Origin: Campylobacter lari | GTDB taxonomy: Bacteria > Campylobacterota > Campylobacteria > Campylobacterales > Campylobacteraceae | DNA length: 64,000 nt | Direction: 5' to 3' | Assembly: GCF_001017575.1 (NCBI RefSeq) | Contig: NZ_CP011372.1 | Span: forward strand, 496,001-560,000 | Shown: piece by piece, positions 56,009 through 64,000 of the stretch | How the letters are laid out: each line of letters opens with the position of its first letter | Position numbering within the stretch: the first letter of the stretch is position 1 | Translations under genes and position numbers: made by a program | Notes under the pieces: model-generated | The model's database searches: none | Seen by the model: the letters and a program-made list of their open reading frames with translations, nothing else | Told to the model about the DNA's origin: nothing

Positions 56009-56270
56009 TTTTTAAATCTTTATAGCGATTTTCTTCTTTAAATTCCTCGTAGCTTTTTACTTGTGCCTTGTAAGCTTTATAAACATTTAAAATCGCCGCA
56101 GCTACTCCTATAAAAACTCCTACCCAAAAAAGCCAAACTATACCAGTTAAATTTTTTAAAAAATAGCCTATGCCAACCCCGATTAAAACAGCCACAACCA
56201 TGGATATGCCAAGGCTTAATCCATCTGCAGCTTCTATACCTTTACGAATGATTTTTTGTCTTTTATTCAT
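55992..56270 (-). CDS. AtpZ/AtpI-family small membrane protein
   Basis: The 92-residue product has two membrane segments (about 20-40 and 45-66) in the pattern [20 protein letters not shown] then [10 protein letters not shown], followed by a charged helical tail. This is the AtpZ/AtpI pattern, a family linked to assembly or Mg supply of the ATP synthase. No atp genes are adjacent; it lies downstream of hemL with a four-base overlap, as in C. jejuni (Cj0852c-Cj0853c). Confidence 0.82.
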   Translation of the reverse strand: MNKRQKIIRKGIEAADGLSLGISMVVAVLIGVGIGYFLKNLTGIVWLFWVGVFIGVAAAILNVYKAYKAQVKSYEEFKEENRYKDLKNDPKA

Positions 56271-57544
56271 AGGGCTTTAAAACTTTCTTGTGCTGCTTGT
56301 ATGGTTTTATCAATGATTTTTTTATCCATACATTCACATATAAAACCTGTTTCAAATTGAGATGGTGCTAAATACACGCCTTTGCTTAGCATTTGTGCAT
56401 GAAATTTAGCAAATAATTTAGTATCTGATTTTAAAGCATCTTGATAATTATTAACAGGGTTTTCACAAAAGAAAAATCCAAACATAGAACCAACGCAATT
56501 AACTTGCAAAGGAATTTTACAATCATTTGCAGCTTCTTTAAAGCCTTGGGTAAGTCTTTTGCCTAGTTTTTCTAATTTTTCATATAAACCTTCATAATTT
56601 CTTGCTTTTTTTAAGCTTGCATAACCTGCAGCCATAGCAAGAGGATTGCCACTTAGTGTTCCTGCTTGATATACCCCGCCTAAAGGACTTAATAAATCCA
56701 TAATCTCAGCCCTTGCAGCAAAAGCAGCCGCAGGCATACCTCCACCTATAACCTTACCAAAAGTTACTATATCAGCTTTTATATTATTAATTCCAAAAGA
56801 GCCTAGGTATGAAGCTCTAAAGCCACTCATAACTTCATCAAAAATCAAAAGAATTTGATGCTCATCACATAGTTTTCTTAGCTCTTGTAAAAATTCTATT
56901 TTAGCAGGCACTAAGCCCATGTTCCCTGCAATTGGCTCTATAATGATACAAGCTATATTATCATCATTATTGATTAAGTTTTTAACACTTTCAATGTCAT
57001 TATAAATAGCCACTAGAGTATTTTTAGCTACATCGGTTAATACTCCTAGTGAGCTTGGAGTGTTAAAAGTAGCTGCACCACTTCCAGCGCTTACTAATAA
57101 AGAATCAGAATGTCCATGATAACATCCTTCAAATTTGATGATTTTATCTTTTTTGCTAAATCCTCTTGCAAGACGAATAGCGCTCATAGTAGCTTCTGTG
57201 CCACTGCTTACAAAACGGATTTTGTCTAAATGTGGCCAATCTTTTAAGATAAATTTAGCCAATTTAGTTTCAGCTAGGGTTGGTGCACCAAAGCTTGAGC
57301 CATGTTCTAAAGCTTTTTTACAAGCTTTTTCAATATCTTCATCACAATGCCCAAAAAGCAAAGGTCCCCAACTTTGTACATAATCTATATAAGTATTATC
57401 TTCTATATCACTAATATAAGCACCTTTTCCTTGTTTGATGAATAAAGGATTGCTACCTACGCTAGCAAAGGCACGCACAGGAGAATCAACTCCACCTGCT
57501 ATATATTCACAAGCTTCTTCAAAGGCTTTTTTGTTATTTTTCAT
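56267..57544 (-). CDS. hemL: Glutamate-1-semialdehyde 2,1-aminomutase
   Basis: HemL converts glutamate 1-semialdehyde to 5-aminolevulinate, the committed C5-pathway tetrapyrrole step. The 425-residue PLP enzyme shows [41 protein letters not shown] and the Schiff-base lysine in [10 protein letters not shown] start it at ATG 57544 behind AAAGGAGTAAAA. The start overlaps the end of the cytochrome c gene by 11 bases. Haem genes hemE and hemL both occur in the window but in separate units. Confidence 0.96.
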   Translation of the reverse strand: MKNNKKAFEEACEYIAGGVDSPVRAFASVGSNPLFIKQGKGAYISDIEDNTYIDYVQSWGPLLFGHCDEDIEKACKKALEHGSSFGAPTLAETKLAKFILKDWPHLDKIRFVSSGTEATMSAIRLARGFSKKDKIIKFEGCYHGHSDSLLVSAGSGAATFNTPSSLGVLTDVAKNTLVAIYNDIESVKNLINNDDNIACIIIEPIAGNMGLVPAKIEFLQELRKLCDEHQILLIFDEVMSGFRASYLGSFGINNIKADIVTFGKVIGGGMPAAAFAARAEIMDLLSPLGGVYQAGTLSGNPLAMAAGYASLKKARNYEGLYEKLEKLGKRLTQGFKEAANDCKIPLQVNCVGSMFGFFFCENPVNNYQDALKSDTKLFAKFHAQMLSKGVYLAPSQFETGFICECMDKKIIDKTIQAAQESFKAL

Positions 57545-57884
57545 TTTTACTCCTTTTATTGTTAGTAATGTAATCATAAAGCGATTTGATCTCATCTTCT
57601 GTTAATGAGTAAGTTGGCATAATGCTTTTTGCCTCCTGAGGTTGGCTTAGAATTTCTCTAAAACGCTTATAGGGTGTATTTTTAATACTTGGCACTATAA
57701 AAGGAGTTTTTTCTCCATTTTTAGTGTAATATCCTAGTATTTGTTGTCCTCCATCACCATGACATTTAGCGCAACTTATGCCTCTTGGATTTTTGTAAAG
57801 GGATTCTTGGTACTCTTTAGGTGAAATAAAATCTTCAGCCCAAGCACTATAAACTATAAAAAATAAAAATAAAATAATTTTCAT
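57534..57884 (-). CDS. Monohaem periplasmic c-type cytochrome
   Basis: The 116-residue product has a signal peptide (about 1-16, cleavage after A-W-A) and one haem attachment motif C38-A-K-C-H42. A methionine in S-I-M-P-T-Y is the likely sixth ligand. It resembles class I small cytochromes that shuttle electrons in the periplasm; the specific partners are unknown. It is the first gene of the leftward run leading to hemL, and its C-terminal codons overlap the hemL ribosome binding site and start. C. jejuni has a similar cytochrome (Cj0854c) upstream of hemL. Confidence 0.9.
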   Translation of the reverse strand: MKIILFLFFIVYSAWAEDFISPKEYQESLYKNPRGISCAKCHGDGGQQILGYYTKNGEKTPFIVPSIKNTPYKRFREILSQPQEAKSIMPTYSLTEDEIKSLYDYITNNKRSKNEK

Positions 57885-57914
57885 TTATCACCTTTAACAA
57901 AAAAGAAGTTTTAT

Positions 57915-57920
57915 TATGAT
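57915..57920 (+). promoter_or_regulatory. Candidate -10 element for folD
   Basis: TATGAT lies 44 bases before the folD ATG, in a T-rich context, in the 79-base divergent gap between the cytochrome gene and folD. Confidence 0.4.
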
Positions 57921-57963
57921 ACAATTTTTTAAGTTAAAGAAAGCTATAAATTTAAGGAAAGAA

Positions 57964-58812
57964 ATGACACTTTTAGATGGTAAAAAGCTAAGTGATGAGA
58001 TAAAAAATAATCTAAAACAAGAAGTATTAGAACTTAAAACCCAAAGTATAGAGCCTTGTTTGGCCGTGATTTTAGTAGGTGAAGATCCTGCTAGTGCTAC
58101 TTATGTGGGTTCTAAAGCAAAGGCTTGTGAGCAATGTGGGATTAAGTCTTTGGTTTATAAACTTGATGTAAACACAACTCAAAATGAGCTTTTGGCTTTG
58201 ATTAATACCTTAAATCATGATGATAGTGTTGATGGGATTTTGGTTCAGCTTCCATTGCCAGTACATATTAATAAAGATATAATCTTAGAAAGTATTAATT
58301 TTAATAAAGATGTAGATGGTTTTCATCCTTTTAATGTTGGGAATTTAAATTTAAATTTAAAAGGTGGTTTTTTGCCATGTACACCTCTGGGCGTTATGAA
58401 AATTTTAGAACATTATGATATAAAATTAGAGGGCGCTGATGTAGTTGTAATAGGGGCTTCTAATATAGTAGGTCGTCCCATGGCGACGCTTTTATTAAAT
58501 GCAAATGCTAGTGTGAGTATTTGTCATATTTATACAAAAGATTTAAAAGCTTATACAAAAAATGCTGATATTATCATTGTAGCAGCAGGTTGTCCAAATC
58601 TTTTAAAAGAAGATATGGTTAAAGAGGGTGTGATAGTAGTTGATGTGGGGATTAATAGGGTTGATGGAAAAATAGTAGGTGATGTTGATTTTGAAAATGT
58701 AAGCAAAAAAGCTAGTTATATTACTCCTGTGCCAGGCGGGGTGGGGCCTATGACCATAGCAATGCTTTTAGAAAATACTATAAAATCAGCTAAAAATAGG
58801 ATTAAAAAATGA
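57964..58812 (+). CDS. folD: Methylenetetrahydrofolate dehydrogenase / cyclohydrolase
   Basis: FolD interconverts 5,10-methylene- and 10-formyl-tetrahydrofolate, supplying one-carbon units for purines and formylmethionine. The 282-residue protein has the catalytic lysine in Y-V-G-S-K-A-K-A-C, G-I-L-V-Q-L-P-L-P, D-V-D-G-F-H, and the NADP-binding V-I-G-A-S-N-I-V-G-R-P. I start it at ATG 57964 with TTTAAGGAAAGAA before it; an in-frame ATG 48 bases upstream would add a non-conserved extension. It overlaps lepB by four bases. Confidence 0.97.
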   Translation: MTLLDGKKLSDEIKNNLKQEVLELKTQSIEPCLAVILVGEDPASATYVGSKAKACEQCGIKSLVYKLDVNTTQNELLALINTLNHDDSVDGILVQLPLPVHINKDIILESINFNKDVDGFHPFNVGNLNLNLKGGFLPCTPLGVMKILEHYDIKLEGADVVVIGASNIVGRPMATLLLNANASVSICHIYTKDLKAYTKNADIIIVAAGCPNLLKEDMVKEGVIVVDVGINRVDGKIVGDVDFENVSKKASYITPVPGGVGPMTIAMLLENTIKSAKNRIKK

Positions 58813-59657
58813 ATTTTTTGAAAAAAATCTATAAATTCACGCAATCTTGGACAGGGACTTTAATAGTTGTTTTATTGATTATATTTTTCTTTATACAAGC
58901 TTTTACTATACCAAGTGGTTCTATGAAAAATACTTTATTAGTAGGGGATTTTTTATTTGTAAAAAAATTCTCTTATGGCATTCCAACCCCGCATATTCCT
59001 TGGATAGAAGTGCCCGTTTTGCCTGATTTTAATAAAAATGGACATTTAGTAAGCGCTGAAGGTCCTAAAAGAGGAGATATTGTAGTATTTAGATATCCAC
59101 ATGAGCCAAAAATTCATTATGTAAAAAGATGTGTGGCTAAGGGTGGAGATGAGGTTGTTTTTGCAAATAAAACCTTATATGTGCGTATGGTTGAGGGTGA
59201 TGAATATATGAAAGATTATTATCCTAATAAAACAAAAATCATAGGCGGAAGGCTTTTTGTAAAAGAACCTTTTGTGGAAAAAGGAATACATTATGATTCT
59301 AGAGTGGATATAGAAAGTGTGTTTTTTCGCTATTTGAATTTAGGTCAATTTGCTATGAAGCCCGCTTCTTTTGATGAATTAGGTGTTAATAATATTTATG
59401 GTTTTAATGCATATTATTATAAGGTGCCTGAAAATGAGTATTTTATGATGGGCGATAATCGTGATCACTCTAGTGATAGTAGATTTTGGGGAAGTGTAGA
59501 TTATAAATATATAGTTGGTCAACCTTGGTTTATTTATTTTTCATGGGATGAAAATAAAAAAGTTAGATGGGAAAGAGTAGGGCGTTTGGTTGAAACTATA
59601 GAAAAAGATGAGCGGTTTATCCATCATAATGAAAGTGATATAGAAGCTTTAGAATAA
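58809..59657 (+). CDS. lepB: Signal peptidase I
   Basis: LepB cleaves signal peptides of Sec and Tat substrates on the periplasmic side. The 282-residue product has one N-terminal membrane anchor (about 15-32), the catalytic serine S38 in P-S-G-S-M-K, the catalytic lysine in I-H-Y-V-K-R-C, and the conserved M-G-D-N-R-D-H-S-S-D-S-R-F-W-G box. The serine box has K-N-T where E. coli has M-P-T. It is translationally coupled to folD. A 162-base gap with an inverted repeat follows. Confidence 0.96.
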   Translation: MNFLKKIYKFTQSWTGTLIVVLLIIFFFIQAFTIPSGSMKNTLLVGDFLFVKKFSYGIPTPHIPWIEVPVLPDFNKNGHLVSAEGPKRGDIVVFRYPHEPKIHYVKRCVAKGGDEVVFANKTLYVRMVEGDEYMKDYYPNKTKIIGGRLFVKEPFVEKGIHYDSRVDIESVFFRYLNLGQFAMKPASFDELGVNNIYGFNAYYYKVPENEYFMMGDNRDHSSDSRFWGSVDYKYIVGQPWFIYFSWDENKKVRWERVGRLVETIEKDERFIHHNESDIEALE

Positions 59658-59686
59658 TTACTCAAAGAAACAATATAAAATTTTTA

Positions 59687-59714
59687 TGTGTAGAAAATGT
59701 ATAGTTTCTACACA
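59687..59714. repeat. Inverted repeat between lepB and the aminotransferase gene
   Basis: Ten-base arms (59687-59696 and 59705-59714) are perfect inverse complements with an eight-base spacer. It lies 30 bases after lepB. It lacks a following T run, so it is either a weak terminator or a protein-binding site upstream of the aminotransferase gene. The rest of the gap (59715-59819) is AT-rich, with AAAGGAT before the ATG and no clear -10. Confidence 0.5.
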
Positions 59715-59819
59715 AATTTATAAAAATATACACTCTTAATTTTATTCGTAGATTTTTTTAAGCTCCAAGTTGTAACAATTAACACAAATAAAAATCAAAG
59801 CAAAAATAAAGGATAAAAA

Positions 59820-60986
59820 ATGCTAAGTCAAAGATCTCAAAATTTAGGAGAATCCTTAACTTTAGTAATGACTGATATAGCCAAAACTTTAAAAGCAAAT
59901 GGTGAAAAAGTTATTAGTTTTTCAGCAGGTGAGCCTGATTTTGATACTCCAGAAATCATTAAAAAAGCAGCAATTGAAGCTATTGAAAAAGGTTGCGGGG
60001 CTTATACGCCAGTTGTGGGTATAAAAGAAGTTATAGAAGCTATACAATATAAATTTAAAAATGATAATAATTTAGAATATAAAGCAAGCGAAATCATTAC
60101 CAATGTTGGTGCTAAACATTCTTTATTTATGGCGATTGAGTGTTTGGTTGAAGAAGGTGATGAGGTTATCATACCAAGTCCTTATTGGGTAAGTTATCCT
60201 GAAATGGTGAAATTTGCAGGTGGAACTCCTGTATTTATAGAAGGTGAAGCAAAAAATGGCTTTAAAATTACTCCTGAGCAATTAAAACAAGCTATTACTC
60301 CAAAAACAAAGGTTTTGATGTTTAATTCCCCATCAAATCCTACGGGTGCTATATATTCTAAAGAAGAAATTACTGCTTTGGCTAAGGTTTTAGAAGGAAC
60401 TAAAATCGTAGTTTTAAGTGATGAGATTTATGAAAAATTAGTTTATGATGGAGAATTTTGTGCTTTTGCGCAAGTGAGCGAAGATGCTTTAAATAGAACT
60501 GTAAGTATTAATGGTCTTAGTAAATGTGGTGCTATGCCAGGATGGCGTTTTGGTTATATGGCAAGCAAAATGAGTGAGTTTAATAATGCTGTTAAAAAAT
60601 TACAAGGACAAAGCACTTCAAATATTTGTTCAATCATTCAACACGCAGCTTTACCGGCCTTGCTTGGAAAAGCAGATAGTGATATTGAAATGATGAGACA
60701 AGCTTTTTTAAAGCGTAGAGAGTTAGCGTGTGAAATTTTAGCTAAAAGCGATAAGTTAAAATTAGAACAAATTCCACAAGGAGCTTTTTATTTATTTATC
60801 TCTTGTAAAGAAGTTGATAATGATTCTATGAGATTTTGTAAAAGATTATTAGAAGAGCAAAAAGTAGCTTTAGTGCCAGGCATAGGTTTTGGTATGGAAG
60901 GGTATTTTAGACTTTCTTATGCAACTAATGAAAAAGATATCATTGAGGGTTGTGAAAAGATCGTTGAATTTGTAAAAAACTACTAA
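59820..60986 (+). CDS. aspB: Aspartate aminotransferase (class I)
   Basis: The enzyme exchanges amino groups between aspartate and 2-oxoglutarate. The 388-residue PLP protein has S-F-S-A-G-E-P-D-F-D-T-P at the N-terminus, F-N-S-P-S-N-P-T-G, V-L-S-D-E-I-Y, the Schiff-base lysine in N-G-L-S-K-C-G-A-M-P-G-W-R, and a C-terminal F-R-L-S-Y-A arginine that binds the substrate carboxylate. These place it in the Ib group that includes AspB/AspC-like bacterial enzymes; related specificity (prephenate) cannot be excluded. A terminator follows. Confidence 0.92.
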   Translation: MLSQRSQNLGESLTLVMTDIAKTLKANGEKVISFSAGEPDFDTPEIIKKAAIEAIEKGCGAYTPVVGIKEVIEAIQYKFKNDNNLEYKASEIITNVGAKHSLFMAIECLVEEGDEVIIPSPYWVSYPEMVKFAGGTPVFIEGEAKNGFKITPEQLKQAITPKTKVLMFNSPSNPTGAIYSKEEITALAKVLEGTKIVVLSDEIYEKLVYDGEFCAFAQVSEDALNRTVSINGLSKCGAMPGWRFGYMASKMSEFNNAVKKLQGQSTSNICSIIQHAALPALLGKADSDIEMMRQAFLKRRELACEILAKSDKLKLEQIPQGAFYLFISCKEVDNDSMRFCKRLLEEQKVALVPGIGFGMEGYFRLSYATNEKDIIEGCEKIVEFVKNY

Positions 60987-60992
60987 TTTCTT

Positions 60993-61013
60993 AAGCCTGT
61001 TAAAAACAGGCTT
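60993..61013 (+). terminator. Terminator after aspB
   Basis: A perfect nine-base stem (60993-61001 with 61005-61013) with a three-base loop begins 6 bases after the aspB stop and is followed by TCTTTC, a T-rich run. Confidence 0.8.
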
Positions 61014-61044
61014 TCTTTCAAAAAACTTATAAGCAAGTCTTTGG

Positions 61045-61050
61045 TATGAT
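61045..61050 (+). promoter_or_regulatory. Candidate -10 element for tgt
   Basis: TATGAT with an upstream TGG (extended -10 type) lies 24 bases before the tgt ATG, just after the aspB terminator. Confidence 0.45.
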
Positions 61051-61074
61051 TATGCAAAAAATATAGGAAAATCA

Positions 61075-62196
61075 ATGGAATTTGAAGTTCAATATAAAAG
61101 TGCAAATGCTAGAGCTTGTCGTATAAAAACTACACATAGTGAAATTTTAACTCCCATTTTTATGCCAGTTGGAACTTTGGCTGCGATTAAAAGCTTAGAT
61201 GCTGTTGATATGAGTGAAATTTTAAATGCAAAAATCATTTTAGCAAATACTTATCATTTGTATTTAAGACCAGGATCTAAGGTGATTAAACAAATGGGTG
61301 GCTTGCATGGTTTTAGTAAATTTAAAGGCTCTTTTTTAACAGATAGCGGTGGTTTTCAAGCTTTTTCTTTAAGTAAAAATTCCAAACCTGATGAAAAAGG
61401 AATTCAATTTAAAAGTCATATTGATGGAAGTTTGCATTATTTTACCCCGCAAAGTGTTTTAGATGCACAGTATGATTTTAATTCAGATATTATGATGATT
61501 TTAGATGATTTAGTGGCTTTACCTGCAAGTAAAGAGAGGATAGAACTTTCTTTAAAACGCACTATAAAATGGGCAAAAGAGGCTATTGATTATCATAAAT
61601 TAAAGCAAAGTCAGGGTGTGGGAATAGGACAAAATATCTTTGGTATTATCCAAGGTGGAACGGATTTTGAAGCTAGAAAAATTTGTTCTCAAGCACTTTG
61701 TGAGATGGACTTTGATGGTCTTGCTATAGGCGGATTAAGCGTAGGAGAAGAAAATGAGGCTATGTATGATACGGTTGAAGCTATGATGCCTTATGTAGAT
61801 GACAAGCGTCCTAGGTATTTAATGGGAGTTGGCACACCTGAAGATTTGGTAGAAAATGTAGCAAGAGGTGTGGATATGTTTGATTGTGTGATGCCAACAA
61901 GAAATGCAAGAAATGGAACTTTATTTACTAGCTTTGGAAAATTTAATATCAAAAAAGCTGAATTTATTACCGATCATGCTTCTATAGATAACAAATGTTC
62001 TTGTTATACATGCAAAAACTTTTCAAGGGCTTATTTAAATCATTTATTTAAAGCTAAAGAATTAACCTTTTTTAGACTCGCAAGCATTCATAATTTACAT
62101 TATTATTTAGATTTAGTAAAGCAAATGCGAGAAGCTATTATCAAAGATGAATTTGAAAATTTTAGAAAAGAATTTTATAGGCAAAGAATATGTTAA
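61075..62196 (+). CDS. tgt: Queuine tRNA-ribosyltransferase
   Basis: Tgt exchanges guanine 34 for preQ1 in tRNAs with GUN anticodons (Asp, Asn, His, Tyr). The 373-residue TIM barrel has the L-T-D-S-G-G-F-Q motif, G-I-I-Q-G-G, G-G-L-S-V-G-E, the nucleophile aspartate region in D-M-F-D-C-V-M-P-T, and a zinc site C-S-C-Y-T-C followed by the conserved histidine in Y-L-N-H-L. The tRNA-Asn(GTT) at 8392 would be one substrate. The CorA-like gene starts seven bases before its stop. Confidence 0.97.
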   Translation: MEFEVQYKSANARACRIKTTHSEILTPIFMPVGTLAAIKSLDAVDMSEILNAKIILANTYHLYLRPGSKVIKQMGGLHGFSKFKGSFLTDSGGFQAFSLSKNSKPDEKGIQFKSHIDGSLHYFTPQSVLDAQYDFNSDIMMILDDLVALPASKERIELSLKRTIKWAKEAIDYHKLKQSQGVGIGQNIFGIIQGGTDFEARKICSQALCEMDFDGLAIGGLSVGEENEAMYDTVEAMMPYVDDKRPRYLMGVGTPEDLVENVARGVDMFDCVMPTRNARNGTLFTSFGKFNIKKAEFITDHASIDNKCSCYTCKNFSRAYLNHLFKAKELTFFRLASIHNLHYYLDLVKQMREAIIKDEFENFRKEFYRQRIC

Positions 62197-62954
62197 ATGA
62201 TACTTTAAAACAAATTATTAATAATATTAATATATCAAATGCTTATTATGAGTTTGATGAATTTGATGTTTTTATGTTAGATATTGCTAAAAATTCTAGA
62301 AATATTTTTATTTTTAAAGACAATCAAATTTTTGAATACAAAGATGAAAATTTGATTTTATTTTCTAATGCAGAATTTATAGCAATATTAAAAGAGATTT
62401 TGCAAAATGAAAAAGAAAAAAACAACACTATTAATCTCTCTATAGAAAAAAGAGAAGAATTGATTTTGGAAAATAAAAAAGTCAAGAATTTTTTAACCAA
62501 ATACTTTATATTAAAAGTTAAGCTTGGTAAAAGTTCTAAGATTGTTTCATCTGTGCTTGAGGCTTGTAAAATATGTCACAGCAAACAACACTTCATAAAG
62601 AAAAATTTAAAAACAATCATTTTGAATTTAGCAATTTTAGAAAGAAGCATAAAAGATAATATTGCAAGATTAGAAGGAATATATACTTATATTAATACCG
62701 CAAGAAGTGAAAAAATCAATAAAAATATTTATTTTTTGAGTATTATTTCTGCGATTTTTTTACCTTTAAATTTAATAGTTGGATTTTTTGGTATGAATAC
62801 TAAAAATTTATTTTTATCTGAAAATGAATATGGAACTTATTATGTTTTGGCTACAATTTTAGTTATATTTTTTATTTTATTTCTATGGTATCAATTTAAA
62901 GATAAAAAAGAATTGGATTTAGATGAATTTTCTGTAAAAAAGAAAAAGAAATAA
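62190..62954 (+). CDS. CorA-like divalent cation transporter
   Basis: The 254-residue product ends in two membrane segments (about 180-200 and 218-236), with the hallmark G-M-N motif in F-F-G-M-N-T-K between them. The cytoplasmic part is shorter than in classical CorA (about 316 residues). It lacks the Y-G-M-N-F form; F-G-M-N is used instead. CorA-type pentamers carry Mg, Co or Ni. It overlaps tgt, the arrangement I recall for C. jejuni Cj1010-Cj1011. Its stop lies one base before the encoded CCA end of tRNA-Arg on the other strand. Confidence 0.85.
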   Translation: MLNDTLKQIINNINISNAYYEFDEFDVFMLDIAKNSRNIFIFKDNQIFEYKDENLILFSNAEFIAILKEILQNEKEKNNTINLSIEKREELILENKKVKNFLTKYFILKVKLGKSSKIVSSVLEACKICHSKQHFIKKNLKTIILNLAILERSIKDNIARLEGIYTYINTARSEKINKNIYFLSIISAIFLPLNLIVGFFGMNTKNLFLSENEYGTYYVLATILVIFFILFLWYQFKDKKELDLDEFSVKKKKK

Positions 62955-62955
62955 G

Positions 62956-63032
62956 TGGTACGCCCAAGAGGATTCGAACCTCTGACCTTTTGAACCGCAA
63001 TCAAATGCTCTATCCAGCTGAGCTATGGGCGC
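62956..63032 (-). tRNA. tRNA-Arg (anticodon GCG)
   Basis: On the minus strand a 77-base cloverleaf with encoded CCA is complete: acceptor GCGCCCA/TGGGCGT, D-stem GCTC/GAGC, anticodon stem TTTGA/TCAAA with loop TTGCGGT, and T-loop TTCGAAT. The anticodon is GCG (62996-62998), where most bacteria have ACG modified to ICG. It reads CGC and CGU. A -10-like TAAAAT with extended TGA lies at 63047-63055. Confidence 0.95.
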
Positions 63033-63046
63033 AAAATAAAAGAGTA

Positions 63047-63055
63047 ATTTTATCA
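63047..63055 (-). promoter_or_regulatory. Candidate extended -10 for tRNA-Arg
   Basis: Minus strand reads TGATAAAAT, an extended -10, 14 bases upstream of the tRNA 5' end. Confidence 0.45.
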
Positions 63056-63127
63056 AAAAATTCTTAAAATTAGCAAAAACAAGTAATTTTATAGAATTTT
63101 TATATTTTTATGCTAATCTTCTTTGAA

Positions 63128-63133
63128 TAATAT
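63128..63133 (+). promoter_or_regulatory. Candidate -10 element for the biotin carboxylase gene
   Basis: TAATAT lies 19 bases before the ATG at 63153, implying a very short leader containing TTAAGGC as ribosome binding site. Confidence 0.35.
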
Positions 63134-63152
63134 TTTAGCTTAAGGCAAAGTA

Positions 63153-64000
63153 ATGATACATAAGATTTTAATAGCCAATAGAGGCGAGATTGCAGTAAGG
63201 GTAATCCGTGCTTGTAGGGATTTGCATATAAAAAGTGTTGCTGTTTATACTGAACCTGATCATGAGTGTTTGCATGTAAAAGTTGCTGATGAAGCATATA
63301 GAATAGGAACTGATGCTATAAGAGGGTATTTAGATGGTAAAAGAATAGTTGAAATTGCTAAAGCCTGTGGAGCCGATGCTATACATCCTGGATATGGCTT
63401 TTTAAGCGAAAATTATGAATTTGCAAAAGAATGCGAAGAAGCAGGGATTATCTTTATAGGGCCAAAATCAGATGTTATCCGTAAAATGGGAAATAAAAAT
63501 ATAGCAAGATATTTAATGAAAAAAAATGGAATTCCTGTAGTTCCAGGTACTGAAAAATTAAATCATTGTACACTAGAAGAAATCAAACTTCAAGCTTTAA
63601 AAATAGGCTATCCTGTGATTTTAAAAGCCAGTGGTGGCGGTGGTGGTAGAGGTATACGCGTAGTACATAAAGAAGAAGATTTAGAAAAATCTTTTGAAGC
63701 ATGCAAAAGAGAAGCGCTAAGCTTTTTTAAAAATGATGAAGTTTTTATGGAAAAATATGTTATTAATCCAAGGCATATTGAGTTTCAAATTTTAGCAGAT
63801 AATTATGGTAATATTATTCATCTTTGTGAAAGAGATTGTTCAATACAAAGAAGACACCAAAAAATTATAGAAATAGCACCTTGTCCAAGTATCTCAGAAA
63901 AATTAAGAAAAACTATAGGTGTTACTGCAGTAGCTGCTGCAAAAGCTGTGGGTTATACCAATGTTGGGACAGTTGAGTTTTTGCTTGATGATTATAATAG
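63153..64000 (+). CDS. pycA: Biotin carboxylase subunit, probably pyruvate carboxylase subunit A (truncated by window end)
   Basis: The open frame gives 282 residues before the window ends. It begins with L-I-A-N-R-G-E-I-A-V-R-V-I-R-A and has H-P-G-Y-G-F-L-S-E-N, the ATP-grasp glycine loop K-A-S-G-G-G-G-G-R-G, and R-D-C-S-I-Q-R-R-H-Q-K, all biotin carboxylase signatures. Campylobacter has two such proteins, AccC and PycA. No accB is upstream, and the R-I-G-T-D-A-I-R-G-Y-L segment is as I recall for C. jejuni PycA, so pyruvate carboxylase (anaplerotic oxaloacetate synthesis) is favoured. The 3' part lies outside the window. Confidence 0.82.
   Translation, partial: MIHKILIANRGEIAVRVIRACRDLHIKSVAVYTEPDHECLHVKVADEAYRIGTDAIRGYLDGKRIVEIAKACGADAIHPGYGFLSENYEFAKECEEAGIIFIGPKSDVIRKMGNKNIARYLMKKNGIPVVPGTEKLNHCTLEEIKLQALKIGYPVILKASGGGGGRGIRVVHKEEDLEKSFEACKREALSFFKNDEVFMEKYVINPRHIEFQILADNYGNIIHLCERDCSIQRRHQKIIEIAPCPSISEKLRKTIGVTAVAAAKAVGYTNVGTVEFLLDDYN

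Noticed and set aside
63047..63152. accB upstream of the biotin carboxylase gene
   Set aside because: The gap holds only promoters and tRNA-Arg, with no biotin-carrier gene, so I favoured pycA over accC.
1..64000. Search for poly-G/C contingency tracts of phase-variable genes
   Set aside because: I saw no G or C run of seven or more. The longest homopolymers are A or T runs, usually in ribosome binding regions, which are not evidence of phase variation by themselves.

Overview
The window is AT-rich chromosomal DNA with short intergenic gaps, almost every gene being preceded by an A-rich leader with an AAGGA-type ribosome binding site. The gene content and local gene order match the genus Campylobacter: flgR-asd, the purL-djlA-purH block, the rpmH-rnpA-yidD-yidC-jag-mnmE block without dnaA, the flaC/prmC/M48 protease group, pflB-serS-trpS-aroK-der, and kdsA-ribH-nusB-pyrF. 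The blocks are joined in an order different from what I remember of C. jejuni, and no poly-G contingency tracts are visible, so a non-jejuni species (for example the C. lari group) is my best inference. I see no prophage, insertion sequence, CRISPR array or rRNA operon. No stretch longer than about 180 bases lacks a gene.

Layout. 1-830: the end of a small acidic protein gene abuts lolA tail to tail. 948-8323: a rightward run secA, flgR, asd, a UPF0114 membrane protein, hemE, a radical SAM gene, then tRNA-Asn with a textbook promoter. 8554-15031: a leftward run pflB (flagellar motor scaffold), serS, trpS, aroK, der. 15131-19799: rightward eamA-type exporter, purine permease, kdsA, ribH, nusB, pyrF. 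19810-30860: a long leftward run with a META-domain lipoprotein, a chemoreceptor with a periplasmic CxxCH motif, purH, djlA-like, purL, mnmE, jag, yidC, yidD, rnpA, rpmH. 31002-33297: GNAT acetyltransferase, a UDG-like iron-sulfur protein, a periplasmic protein. 33275-35471: thioesterase and a pentapeptide-repeat membrane protein with an internal 156-bp tandem repeat.

35605-39727 is the most distinctive accessory region: two adjacent DsbA-type oxidoreductases, a DsbI/DsbB-type membrane oxidase and a large arylsulfate sulfotransferase (AssT/AstA). It looks like a dedicated periplasmic disulfide module serving the sulfotransferase. It is followed by a leftward Dcu-type C4-dicarboxylate transporter and pepD, then a rightward membrane nuclease and small lipoprotein. 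43316-50055 runs leftward: a Cj0977-like hotdog protein, cmoB, flaC, a DUF4149-like membrane protein, prmC, an M48 protease and an ABC-F ATPase. 50126-52066 holds a metallophosphoesterase and psd. 52041-57884 runs leftward: an FlhB C-terminal homologue, a large FliK-like protein, an MFS transporter, two small membrane proteins, hemL and a monohaem cytochrome c. 57964-64000 runs rightward: folD, lepB, aspartate aminotransferase, tgt, a CorA-like transporter, and the start of a biotin carboxylase (probably pycA), with tRNA-Arg(GCG) on the opposite strand.

The points I would check first are: the apparent absence of any ATG/GTG/TTG start for full-length rnpA (an ATA codon sits where the family start belongs), the Dsb-AssT cassette with a near-identical patch shared by the two dsbA genes, the tandem repeat in the pentapeptide protein, the haem-motif chemoreceptor, and the FliK-like/FlhB-C pair.
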